This document shows positions 52,408 through 60,096 of a stretch of DNA of 64,000 bases, one piece after another. Each line of letters opens with the position of its first letter. Position 1 is the stretch's first letter. The notes beneath the pieces are model-generated. The model was given only the letters and a program-made list of their open reading frames with translations, was not told the DNA's origin and ran no database searches. The stretch is taken from NCBI GenBank assembly GCA_050010035.1, contig JBEKLU010000007.1:1-64000 (forward strand). The letters are read 5' to 3'. The DNA comes from Roseiarcus sp050010035. Its GTDB lineage: Bacteria > Pseudomonadota > Alphaproteobacteria > Rhizobiales > Beijerinckiaceae. The translations under genes were made by a program, and so were the position numbers.

Positions 52408-53850
52408 ATGAAGATTGATTTCATCATCGACGGCGCGTCGGTCGGCGCGACGAGCGGCGCCACATTCGCGCGCCACGATCCCGTGACGGGAAAGATCGCG
52501 ACCGAGGCCGCCGCCGCGGGTCCCGCCGACGTCGCCAAAGTCGCCGAGGCGGCCTCGCGCGCCTTCGCGACCTGGTCGGAAACGGGCCCGGGCGAGCGGC
52601 GCGCGCTGCTGCTCAAGGCCGCCGATCTGCTGGAGACCCGCGTAGCCGACTTCGCCAAGCTGATGACCGAGGAGATCGGCGCGACCGGCCCGTGGGCCGG
52701 CTTCAACGTCCACTTGGCGGCCGGCATGCTGCGCGAGGCGGCGGCGCTGACGACGCAGATTCTCGGCGAAGTGATCCCGTCCGACAAGCCCGGCGTCCTC
52801 TCGCTCGCGGTGCGCCAGCCCGCCGGCGTCGTGCTCGGCATCGCGCCGTGGAACGCGCCGGTCATTCTCGGCGTCAGGGCGATCGCCGCGCCGCTCGCCT
52901 GCGGCAACACGGTGATCCTGCGCTCCTCCGAGACGTGCCCCGGCACGCACCATCTGATCGTCAAGACCCTCAACGACGCGGGCTTTCCCAAGGGCGTCGT
53001 CAACGTCATCGCCAACGCGCCGGCCGACGCTCCGCAAGTGGTCGCGGCGCTGATCGCCCACCCCGCGGTCAAGCGCATCAATTTCACCGGCTCGTCGAAA
53101 GTCGGCAAGGTCATCGCCAAGCTCGCCGCCGAACACCTCAAGCCGGTGCTGCTCGAGCTCGGCGGCAAGGCGCCGCTGATCGTGCTCGACGACGCCGATC
53201 TCGACGCGGCCGTCGACGCGGCGGTGTTCGGCGCGTTCGCCAACCAGGGGCAGATCTGCATGTCGACCGAGCGGCTCGTCGTCGACGCGGCGGTCGCCGA
53301 CGCCTTCGTCGAAAAACTCGCCAAGCGCGCCGCCGCCCTGCCCTGCGGCGATCCGCGCGGGCCGGTCGTGCTCGGTTCGCTGGTCGATCTCGCCGCTGCC
53401 GAGCGCATGGACGCGCTCATCGCCGACGCCGTCGCCAAGGGCGCGAAGATCGTCGCCGGCGGCAAGCGCAGCGGCTCGATCGTCGAGGCGACGATCCTCG
53501 ACCACGTGACGCCGCAGATGCGCATCTACGGCGAGGAATCGTTCGGCCCGGTCAAACCGGTCGTGCGCGTCAACGGCCAGGACGAGGCGATCCGCGTCGC
53601 CAACGACACCGAATACGGCCTGTCGGCGGCGGTGTTCAGCCGCAACGTCCAGCGCGCGCTGGCGGTCGCCAAGCGGCTGGAGACCGGCATGTGCCATATC
53701 AACGGCCCGACCGTGCACGACGAGGCGCAGATGCCGTTCGGCGGCGTCAAGGCCTCCGGTTACGGGCGCTTCGGCTCCAAGGCGGTGATCGCCGAGTTCA
53801 CCGACTTGAGGTGGATCACCATCGAAGGTCCGCAGCAGTACCCGTTCTGA
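52408..53850 (+). CDS. Aldehyde dehydrogenase 2, paralogue of the 47258 gene
   Basis: 480 aa with a GGGAGGAG ribosome-binding site. Catalytic Glu in LLELGGKAPLIVL, catalytic Cys in NQGQICMSTERL, cofactor segment FTGSSKVGKVIAKLA, and an end almost identical to aldehyde dehydrogenase 1 (CHINGPTVHDEAQMPFGGVK). The two enzymes are alike throughout (by eye about two thirds identical) and bracket the transporter operon, so one arose by duplication. The type is vanillin/benzaldehyde/salicylaldehyde dehydrogenase-like. Likely the last gene of the liv transcript; the repeat pair at 53.9 kb lies just after it. Confidence 0.93.
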   Translation: MKIDFIIDGASVGATSGATFARHDPVTGKIATEAAAAGPADVAKVAEAASRAFATWSETGPGERRALLLKAADLLETRVADFAKLMTEEIGATGPWAGFNVHLAAGMLREAAALTTQILGEVIPSDKPGVLSLAVRQPAGVVLGIAPWNAPVILGVRAIAAPLACGNTVILRSSETCPGTHHLIVKTLNDAGFPKGVVNVIANAPADAPQVVAALIAHPAVKRINFTGSSKVGKVIAKLAAEHLKPVLLELGGKAPLIVLDDADLDAAVDAAVFGAFANQGQICMSTERLVVDAAVADAFVEKLAKRAAALPCGDPRGPVVLGSLVDLAAAERMDALIADAVAKGAKIVAGGKRSGSIVEATILDHVTPQMRIYGEESFGPVKPVVRVNGQDEAIRVANDTEYGLSAAVFSRNVQRALAVAKRLETGMCHINGPTVHDEAQMPFGGVKASGYGRFGSKAVIAEFTDLRWITIEGPQQYPF

Positions 53851-54278
53851 GGCGAGGCCGCTGCGCGCCGGCTTCCCGCTTGCACTACGGTAGCAGGGAC
53901 TTGGTGACGACTGCGGCTAACCGCCCCGCCCCTCACCCTGCCTCTCCCCGCAAGCGGGGAGAGGGGCGCGCGGCGCCTTGTCTTCCCCTCTCCCCGCGCC
54001 TTCGCGGGGAGAGGCAGGGTGAGGGGCGGGGCGGTTAGCCGCGCCGTCATCAGCGTGTGTGCTGCCATAGCGCACGCGGCGAGGGGGGATCGCCACGTCT
54101 GACGTGTGGCGGAACGCTCTACGACCGTTGAAACGGCCCGATAAATTAACATGATGTTCAAATAGCGGTGCGGAATAATAATTGAGCTACGGAAAGGCCG
54201 GCGTATGGTGCCGGCCCGAGGGCGCCGTCCCCAGGCGCGGCGACCGAGAAATTCAACATCGCGCAGGAGGCGTCCAAC
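53851..54278. other. Gene-free spacer with a long perfect inverted repeat
   Basis: 428 bases between aldehyde dehydrogenase 2 and the shikimate dehydrogenase gene. It holds the 39-bp inverted repeat pair described separately, then an AT-richer segment (about 54130-54185) that may carry the promoter of the next operon. No gene seen. Confidence 0.7.
53913..54042. repeat. 39-bp perfect inverted repeat pair (REPIN-like)
   Basis: The arms 53913-53951 and 54004-54042 are exact reverse complements over 39 bases, separated by 52 bases. Each arm ends inward in the cctctccccgc core shared with the repeats at 7.9 and 8.7 kb, and the spacer itself carries further copies of the core. The outer ends (gcggctaaccgcc) differ from the earlier units, so this is a second subtype. 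Confidence 0.85.
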
Positions 54279-55160
54279 GTGGTCGAGGCTCAGGCACACG
54301 GCGAACGACGCGCCCTGCTCGGCCTCATCGGCGCGCCGATCAAGAGCTCGGCTTCGCCGGCCATGCACGAGGCGGCCGGCGAGGCCCTCGGCATCCGCTG
54401 CCATTACCAACTGATCGAGGTGGCCGGCGCCGACCGCGCCGAACTCGAACGGCTGCTTTACGGGGTGCGGCGGCTCGGCTTTTCCGGCGTCAACGTCACC
54501 TTCCCCTATAAGGAAGCGGTGATCGGCCTCCTCGACGACTTGTCGCCCGGCGCACGCGCCATCGGCGCCGTCAACACCATCGTCGTGCGCGAGGGCCGTC
54601 TCGTCGGCCACAACACCGACGCGACCGGATTCCGCCGCGCCGTTCGCCCGCTCGTCGAGGGTTCGGGGCGCGGCGCGGTCGCGCTTCTCGGCGCGGGCGG
54701 CGTCGGCAAGGCGATCGGCGTCGCGCTCGCCGAACTCGGCGTCGCCGACATTCGCGTCTTCGACACGGATGCGGCGAAAGCCGAGGCGCTCGCGGCCCTT
54801 CTCGGCGCCAAGGCGAAAGCGACGCCCTGCGCCTCCGTCGCGCAGGCGATGGAGGGCGTGGTCGGGCTCGTCAACGGCACGCCCATCGGCATGGCGCCGA
54901 ACCGCGACACGCCGGCGCCGGCCGAATGTCTCCACTCGGGTCTGTTCGTCGCCGACGCGGTCTATTCCCCGCTCTGGACGCCTCTGCTACGGAGCGCTAG
55001 AGCGGCGGGCGCACGGGTCATGACGGGGCGCGAGCTGGCGGTCTATCAAGCGGCGGACGCGTTCGAGCTCTTCACCGGCGCGAGCCCCTCGACCGAAGTC
55101 ATGGGCGCGGCCTTCGACGCGGCGATGGAGGCGAGAAGCCGCGCGGCGACGGCCGCCTGA
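54279..55160 (+). CDS. Shikimate/quinate dehydrogenase (NAD-type, AroE/YdiB family)
   Basis: 293 aa from GTG 54279 with GCAGGAGG 9 bases upstream. N-terminal substrate domain: GLIGAPIKSSASPAMHEAA, and FSGVNVTFPYKEAV with the catalytic Lys, plus NTIV and HNTDATGF with the catalytic Asp. Rossmann motif GAGGVGKAIG is followed by VFDTDAAKAEAL. The Asp after this strand, in place of the NRT basic motif of NADP-dependent AroE, predicts NAD use, as in catabolic quinate/shikimate dehydrogenases. The next gene makes protocatechuate from dehydroshikimate, so a catabolic role is likely and the housekeeping aroE should be elsewhere. Confidence 0.9.
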   Translation: MVEAQAHGERRALLGLIGAPIKSSASPAMHEAAGEALGIRCHYQLIEVAGADRAELERLLYGVRRLGFSGVNVTFPYKEAVIGLLDDLSPGARAIGAVNTIVVREGRLVGHNTDATGFRRAVRPLVEGSGRGAVALLGAGGVGKAIGVALAELGVADIRVFDTDAAKAEALAALLGAKAKATPCASVAQAMEGVVGLVNGTPIGMAPNRDTPAPAECLHSGLFVADAVYSPLWTPLLRSARAAGARVMTGRELAVYQAADAFELFTGASPSTEVMGAAFDAAMEARSRAATAA

Positions 55161-55275
55161 ACGAAGCTGGGCGACCGGCCGACAAAGGTTGAGAGCGGAT
55201 GCGATATCCTGCGATCGGCGAGGCGGCGCGGACGGGCGCGAAAATCAATCCGGGAGAGTTCATGGAGAGGGCGAA

Positions 55276-57135
55276 ATGACCAACCACTCGATCGCCACCG
55301 CTTCCCTGAGCGGGCCGCTCGACGAAAAGCTGCGGGCGATCGCGGAAGCGGGCTTCGCCTCGGTCGAAATCTTCGAGGCCGACTTTCTGTCCTTCAACGG
55401 CGCGCCGCGCGACGTGGCGCGCCTGTGCCGCGATCTCGGTCTGAAAATCTCGGCGTTTCAGCCCTTCCGCGATTTCGAGGGCATGCCGGAGCCCCAGCGC
55501 GCCCGGAATTTCGAGCGCGCGGCGCGCAAATTCGACCTGATGCAGGAACTCGGCGCCGACTTGCTTCTCGTGTGCAGCAACGTCTCGCCCGTCTCGCTCG
55601 GCGGCGTCGACCGGGCGGCGGCGGATTTTCGCGAACTCGGCGCGCTCGCGGCGGCGCGGGGCCTGCGGGTCGGGTTCGAGGCGCTCGCCTGGGGACGCCA
55701 CGTCAACGACTATCGCGACGCCTGGGAGATCGTGCGCCGCGCCGACCATTCCGCGGTCGGCCTGATCCTGGGCTCTTTCCCCATCCTGGCGCGCAATACG
55801 CCGCTCGAGGCGATCCGCGCCGTCCCCGGCGATCGCATTTTCCTCGTCCAGCTCGCCGACGCGCCGCGCCTCGATCTCGACGTCCAGTCGTGGAGCCGGC
55901 ACTTCCGCTGCTTCCCCGGGCAAGGCGACCTGCCGCTGGTCGATTTTCTGAAGGCGATCCAGGCGACTGGCTACGCTGGCCCGCTGTCGCTCGAAATCTT
56001 CAACGACCAGTTTCGCGCCGGCTCGGCGGCGCGCGTGGCGCGCGACGGCAAACGTTCTCTCGTCGCTCTCGAGGACCGCGCCGGCGCGACGCCGTCGCCC
56101 CGGCGCGCCGCCAGCCAAGGCGTCGCCTTCGTCGAATTCGCGGTCGACGAGCCCACGGGGCGCGAACTCGGCGCGCTGTTCCATGGCCTCGGGTTCCGCA
56201 AGACCGGCCGCCATCGCTCCAAGGCGGTCGAGCGCTGGTCGCAAGGCGCCGTCAACCTCGTCATCAACGCGCAGCCTGAGGGCTTCGCCCACTCGCACTA
56301 CGTCACCCACGGCCCCGGCGTCTGCGCCTTCGGCCTCGACGTAGCGGACGTCGGCGAGACGACGGCGCGAGCCGAAGCGCTCGGCGCCGATTCTTTCCAC
56401 CAGAAAGTCGGCCACGGCGAGCTGAAAATTCCGGCGATCCGCGGCGTCGGCGGCTCGCTCATCTATTTTCTCGAGCATAAGGGGGCGCTCGGCGAGGTGT
56501 GGAGCCGCGAGTTCACGCCGGTCGTCGACTCCGCGCACGCGGGGCGCCTCACCCGCGTCGACCACATTTCTCAGTCGATGCATTACGACGAAATGCTGTC
56601 GTGGCTGCTGTTCTACGAGTCGATCTTCGATCTGACGCGCGAGCCGCAACAGGACGTCGCCGACCCCGCCGGCCTGGTGCAGAGCCAGGCGCTCGCCAAC
56701 GCGGACGATTCGGTCAGGATCGTGCTCAACGGCTCGGCGTCGATGCGGACGTTGTCGGCGCGCTTTCTCACCGAATTCTTCGGCTCGGGCGTGCAGCACG
56801 TCGCCTTCGCCACCGACGACATTTTCGCCGCGGTGGCGCAGATGCGCGCGCACGGCCAGACGTTCCTCGACATCCCCGCCAATTACTACGACGATTTGGA
56901 AGCGAAATATCAGTTCGATCCCGAGACGATCGCGGCGATGCGCGCCCAGCACATCCTCTACGATCGCGACGAGGCCGGCGAGTTCTTCCAGATCTACACC
57001 CACGCGTTCGCCGAGCGGTTCTTCTTCGAGATCGTCGAGCGCCGCACCTATCGCGGCTTCGGCGCGGTCAACGCGCCGATCCGCCTCGCCGCCCAGACGC
57101 GCGAGAGCCGCCCGTTGACGATCCCGAGACTGTGA
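55276..57135 (+). CDS. quiC: 3-dehydroshikimate dehydratase, QuiC1-type isomerase/HPPD fusion
   Basis: 619 aa from ATG 55276 (GGAGAGGG upstream). Residues ~1-270 are a sugar-phosphate-isomerase-like TIM barrel (SLSGPLDEKLRAIAEAGF, then metal-ligand Glu/His/Asp positions in VGFEALAWGRHVND, VGLILGSFP and LSLEIFND). Residues ~285-610 are a 4-hydroxyphenylpyruvate-dioxygenase-like double VOC domain (VDHISQSMHYDEML, VQHVAFATDDIF, FFQIYTHAF...FFFEIVER). This fusion is the bacterial QuiC1 dehydratase that converts 3-dehydroshikimate to protocatechuate. Placed after the NAD-type shikimate dehydrogenase it completes quinate/shikimate to protocatechuate. A second copy of its last 14 codons lies at 59702. 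Confidence 0.9.
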   Translation: MTNHSIATASLSGPLDEKLRAIAEAGFASVEIFEADFLSFNGAPRDVARLCRDLGLKISAFQPFRDFEGMPEPQRARNFERAARKFDLMQELGADLLLVCSNVSPVSLGGVDRAAADFRELGALAAARGLRVGFEALAWGRHVNDYRDAWEIVRRADHSAVGLILGSFPILARNTPLEAIRAVPGDRIFLVQLADAPRLDLDVQSWSRHFRCFPGQGDLPLVDFLKAIQATGYAGPLSLEIFNDQFRAGSAARVARDGKRSLVALEDRAGATPSPRRAASQGVAFVEFAVDEPTGRELGALFHGLGFRKTGRHRSKAVERWSQGAVNLVINAQPEGFAHSHYVTHGPGVCAFGLDVADVGETTARAEALGADSFHQKVGHGELKIPAIRGVGGSLIYFLEHKGALGEVWSREFTPVVDSAHAGRLTRVDHISQSMHYDEMLSWLLFYESIFDLTREPQQDVADPAGLVQSQALANADDSVRIVLNGSASMRTLSARFLTEFFGSGVQHVAFATDDIFAAVAQMRAHGQTFLDIPANYYDDLEAKYQFDPETIAAMRAQHILYDRDEAGEFFQIYTHAFAERFFFEIVERRTYRGFGAVNAPIRLAAQTRESRPLTIPRL

Positions 57136-57710
57136 GGCCGGCGCCCCGGCGCGATGCGCTCGCCCGGCGACCATGGTGACACGTGCATGTTTGCCTAAAA
57201 AGACGGTGCCGCTGTCTCCCGCCTCGATCGGGCCGCGTCGATAGCCGAATGTTGGCGCGAGCGAAGCGGTGCGGCCTCCGCCAGACGGAGGCGAGCGGGT
57301 CACCCGGTTGCGCCGAACGCAATTCGATAAGCGAACGCCCCTTACTCGCCCTTCCGACGCCGCTATTTTTGCAAATATGCATGTGTCCCCGTAATCCGAA
57401 GTTCGCGGCGGCCGATTGCGTCAACTTTAGAGGCGACCGCACCGGAAGCGCGAACCGAACGCCAGAAACAGGCCGCCCCCGCAAGGCGGCCTGAATCCCG
57501 GGGAAACGACCTAAGTCGGTTTGCGACGAGTTGTCGCACACCAAATTTACCGTCTAATAGATTGGCTTCCAAGGCCAAAGCGCGATCGCAAGGGGTTTCT
57601 TCGGTTGCGTGGCTTTTTCGCATCATTATCAACAACGGAAGCGAGCATCATCCGCTAATCCGCCCTTGATGTTCTTGTCTTGTTCTCACGTTCAGGCTAC
57701 GGTCCCCGGC
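57136..57710. other. Spacer with MITE copy 1 and a hairpin
   Basis: 575 bases without a gene. After MITE copy 1 (57175-57397) it has an 8-bp hairpin (57470-57477/57485-57492, aggccgcc and complement) and then a low-GC stretch to about 57660. No T-tail follows the hairpin. Confidence 0.65.
57175..57397. mobile_element. MITE-like element, copy 1
   Basis: 223 bases. Left end ggtgacacgtgcatgtttgc, right end gcaaatatgcatgtgtcccc-gtaatcc: imperfect ~20-bp terminal inverted repeats. No open frame of transposase type. It lies 39 bases after the quiC stop. Nearly identical copies are at 58457 and 59478, all in the same orientation. Confidence 0.85.
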
Positions 57711-57944
57711 ATGATCGACTTGCCCGCCACCCTCACGGCCGCCGCGCCCGATGACCTTGCCAACGCCCTGGCGTTCGCGCTGCGCTTCGACGGCCGGAAG
57801 CGGAAGCACGACGCGGCCGAGATGATGGCGGCGATCGTCGCAAAGCGCCTCGTTGACCATTTGGAGCGATCGGGCTTTGTCGTCATGAAGAGGCCGGCGG
57901 TTGGCGGTGCGGCGGCGCTCGGTCGCGGTTACGGGGGGCGATAG
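57711..57944 (+). CDS. Small protein of unknown function (IDLPATL...KRLVDHLERSGFVVMKRP)
   Basis: 77 aa. It is predicted to be two helices (ALAFALRFDGRKRKHDAAEMMAAIVAKR...) and a short strand ending FVVMKRPAVGG. I recognise this as a small protein that recurs among alphaproteobacteria, often annotated hypothetical and often near accessory DNA, but without a known role. The frame is open further upstream; the ATG at 57711 gives the family-like start, though no ribosome-binding site is evident. Confidence 0.6.
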   Translation: MIDLPATLTAAAPDDLANALAFALRFDGRKRKHDAAEMMAAIVAKRLVDHLERSGFVVMKRPAVGGAAALGRGYGGR

Positions 57945-57968
57945 CGCTCTGCGGGACGCTTCTTGCCT

Positions 57969-58211
57969 TTAGGACCTCGGGGCATTGATATGTTCAAAGC
58001 GAATGCTCCTGATCTGGTAAGTGTCCCTCGTCACATGAAGCACCGTACACTCGTCGGTGATTAGTGGGTTCGCCCACACGCGCGCCTCTTGGATTGCGTC
58101 GAGGTCAGTGATCGCAATCAAATTCGTTGATGTTAGGGTTATTTCCTTGCCGCCTCCCGGCCTATGTAAAATGGACGCGGAATAAATATGGCTCTTGGCT
58201 TGTTTGTCCAT
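57969..58211 (-). CDS. Small protein of unknown function
   Basis: 80 aa from the ATG at 58211, which has AGGAAGG a few bases upstream; a longer frame to 58277 (102 aa) also exists. The product is predicted to be mostly beta (KEITLTSTNLIAITDLDAIQEARVW, then ECTVLHVTRDTYQIRSI). Base composition is lower in GC than the core genes. It converges with the 57711 gene. Not recognised; might be a recently acquired gene. Confidence 0.5.
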   Translation of the reverse strand: MDKQAKSHIYSASILHRPGGGKEITLTSTNLIAITDLDAIQEARVWANPLITDECTVLHVTRDTYQIRSIRFEHINAPRS

Positions 58212-58456
58212 TCCGCCTTCCTCGTGCTTTGCGTAAAGCACAACAGGGTGGTGGTATAGCGCGAGAGAGATTGTCACCCCGCCATATTTTCAGGTAGTGA
58301 GTCAGTTTGGATTTTGGTAGTGTGAAATATTTAATTCAGTTAACCTGAGACGGCCTTTCGGGGAATATGGTTTACCGAGCATCGCTTAGTTCTACTGCGT
58401 CACGACGACTGCCGATAGGGCGGCTGCGGTCGCATGGCTTGGATTTACGGATTTAC

Positions 58457-58680
58457 GGTGACACATGCATGTTTACTTAAAAAGAAGGCGTCGCTGTCTC
58501 GCGCCTCGATCGGGCCGCGTCGACAGCCGAATGTAGGCGCGAGCGAAACGGTGCGGCGCTCCGCTAGACGAAGGCGAGTGGGTCACCCGGTTGCGCCGAA
58601 CGCAATTCGATAAGCGAACGCCCCTTACTCGCCCTTCCGCCGCCGTTTTTTTTGCAAATATGCATGTGTCCCCGTAATCC
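58457..58680. mobile_element. MITE-like element, copy 2
   Basis: 224 bases, same orientation as copies 1 and 3. Left end ggtgacacatgcatgtttac, right end gcaaatatgcatgtgtcccc-gtaatcc. The base run before the left end (ggatttac) resembles the complement of the right-end extension (gtaatcc), so the inverted repeat may extend to ~28 bases here. Confidence 0.85.
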
Positions 58681-58808
58681 GCAGCGCAACGGCGGGGAGC
58701 GGCGACGGCGGCTACGTGGGTAGCGATCATGTCATGATGATCCGTGCGAGGCCACCACTCGCTTGGATCATCCGCGCGAAGCGAGCGGACGACCAGCGTC
58801 CAATGGCC

Positions 58809-58841
58809 TTAATGTTTCGTTAACCTTAACCGTTTCTTAAC
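58809..58841 (+). promoter_or_regulatory. Two tandem perfect CtrA boxes (TTAA-N7-TTAAC)
   Basis: Box 1: TTAA 58809-58812, seven bases, TTAAC 58820-58824. Box 2: TTAA 58826-58829, seven bases, TTAAC 58837-58841. Both match the CtrA full-site consensus exactly and abut with one base between. They lie ~70 bases before the ATG of the 58912 gene, the normal position for CtrA control. Confidence 0.75.
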
Positions 58842-58911
58842 GCTTTTGGCGTAGCCCTCGACGGCAGGATGAACGGGAGGCGCGGAAGGGCAAGACCGAG
58901 GAGAGACGCAA

Positions 58912-59172
58912 ATGGTCGATGTCCTCGAATTTCGCATTAGCAAGCTGGCTCGGATTTCCAATCACTATCGGAAACTGGGAGCGGCCCTCGCCCCCGAGAC
59001 GGTGAGTGCGGAGATTGCCGCGGTTGCCGACGCATTCGACAACGAGGTGATGCGAATAAGTCGGGAATGCGTGGGACGGCGAGCATGTCCTTGTGAGTTC
59101 GCCCATTCCTGCATCGCTGTGGTTGGCGATCGACCGGGCTTTGAACCCACGAACACGAAAAAAGCGGCTTAG
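58912..59172 (+). CDS. Small protein behind tandem CtrA boxes, function unknown
   Basis: 86 aa, with GAGGAGAG about 7 bases upstream of the ATG. The first ~50 residues are predicted helical (VLEFRISKLARISNHYRKLGAAL...AEIAAVADAFDNEVMRIS). The rest contains three Cys (CVGRRACPC and C further on) and a weak C-terminus. Two tandem CtrA boxes are placed to drive it, which implies cell-cycle regulated expression. The C-terminal third may be altered by the nearby rearrangement. Not recognised. Confidence 0.6.
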   Translation: MVDVLEFRISKLARISNHYRKLGAALAPETVSAEIAAVADAFDNEVMRISRECVGRRACPCEFAHSCIAVVGDRPGFEPTNTKKAA

Positions 59173-59333
59173 GAATTTCAATCGACGTCGACGGTCGCCG
59201 CATGAGCAACGAGGGGCGGACGCTTCATCGCCTCTCGCCCAGCCCGCCAGCCGCAGTGCGGGCCGAGGCTTCAGGGATTGGCCGCCGTGCTTGCGGCTAT
59301 GTGGGTAGCCGCCGCTTCGGTCAGCCGAGGAGC

Positions 59334-59477
59334 TTACCCGGCTTTCAAGTTTTCAGCCGAGGTCTTTCCGCGCTTTTGGTCGGTGACGACTTCGTAGGAC
59401 ACCTTCTGTCCCTCGTTCAGGCCTCTCAGGCCAGCGCGCTCCACCGCCGAAATGTGAACAAAGACATCCTGGACCAC
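59334..59477 (-). pseudogene. Cold-shock protein gene, 3' part only, cut by MITE copy 3
   Basis: Reading the minus strand from the MITE edge gives QDVFVHISAVERAGLRGL, then NEGQKVSYEVVTDQKRGK and TSAENLKAG, then stop. This is the last ~47 residues of a CspA-family cold-shock domain protein, including the RNP2 motif VFVHIS. The first ~22 residues with RNP1 (KGFGFI) are missing: MITE copy 3 begins immediately at 59478 and no csp start lies beyond it. So the gene is broken exactly at the element. Confidence 0.85.
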
Positions 59478-59700
59478 GGTGACACATGCATGTTTGCCTA
59501 AAAAGATGGTGTCGCTGTCTCGCGCCTCGATCGGGCCGCGTCGATAGCCGAACGTCGGCGCGAGCGAAATGGTGCGGCGCTCCGCTAGACGAAGGCGAGT
59601 GGGTCACCCGGTTGCGCCGAACGCAATTCGATAAGCGAACGCCCCTTACTCGGCCTTCCGAACGCCGTATTTTGCAAGCATGCATATGTCCCAGTAATCC
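59478..59700. mobile_element. MITE-like element, copy 3, at a recombination junction
   Basis: 223 bases, same family and orientation as copies 1 and 2 (left ggtgacacatgcatgtttgc, right gcaagcatgcatatgtccca-gtaatcc). The left edge abuts a truncated cold-shock gene and the right edge abuts a truncated copy of the quiC 3' end, with no visible target duplication. Confidence 0.85.
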
Positions 59701-59701
59701 C

Positions 59702-59743
59702 CAGACGCGCGAGAGCCGCCCGTTGACGATCCCGCGAGCCTGA
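59702..59743 (+). pseudogene. Second copy of the quiC 3' end (last 14 codons)
   Basis: 34 bases (59701-59734) are identical to 57093-57126 at the end of quiC, giving QTRESRPLTIPRA-stop against QTRESRPLTIPRL-stop. Similarity continues weakly for ~40 bases past the stop. It begins precisely at the right edge of MITE copy 3, and the rest of the gene is absent. Confidence 0.75.
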
Positions 59744-59938
59744 CGCGGGCGGCCTCGGCGCGACGCGCTCGCCGTCGCGAAAGCGGCCGGGGCGCGGATG
59801 CGCCGCTCGGATTCATTTCATTTTGAAAAACCGAAAATCATGCTAGGCTTCCTTTGTCGCGGTTTGAGACGCCCACCTCTCCGACCGGGCGGAAGGAGGC
59901 TTTCGGACGGGAGGCGGCGAAAAAGATTTGGAGCCGAG

Positions 59939-60040
59939 CGAAATTTCCTTTTTCTCCTTGCAAGCTTCTGAATTTCCACAAAACCGCCAAAGGAATCTTT
60001 GGAAATGTTTGGAGAAAAAGGCCGCAAATTTGGAAATGTT
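59939..60040 (+). repeat. Dispersed AT-rich intergenic repeat, copy B
   Basis: Partner of the block at 11884-11985 (shared cgaaatttcctttttc, gaatctttggaaat, ttggag). It also contains two internal tttggaaatgtttgg repeats (about 59998 and 60029). It lies directly upstream of the 60097 gene and may include its promoter. Confidence 0.65.
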
Positions 60041-60096
60041 TGGCATGAATTTGGAAGCGCTGGCGGTTCGATCGGAAACCCAATGAGGCCGTCGTC

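Larger units (their letters stand above)
58212..58911. other. Spacer with MITE copy 2 and tandem CtrA boxes
   Basis: 700 bases with no gene supported. It contains an AT-rich portion (58278-58400), MITE copy 2 (58457-58680) and the tandem CtrA boxes at 58809-58841 ahead of the small gene at 58912. Confidence 0.65.

Noticed and set aside
55099..57303. 734-codon minus-strand frame
   Set aside because: Antisense shadow of quiC.
57183..57494. Short open frames inside the MITE copies
   Set aside because: Each copy has frames in several phases that differ between copies and show no transposase motif.
58320..58347. TTAA...TTAAC pair near 58331 as a further CtrA box
   Set aside because: The spacing is five bases, not seven.
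57175..59700. Three regularly placed repeats considered as a CRISPR-like array
   Set aside because: Units are ~223 bases with terminal inverted repeats and ~1 kb spacing; no short direct repeats with uniform spacers and no cas genes.
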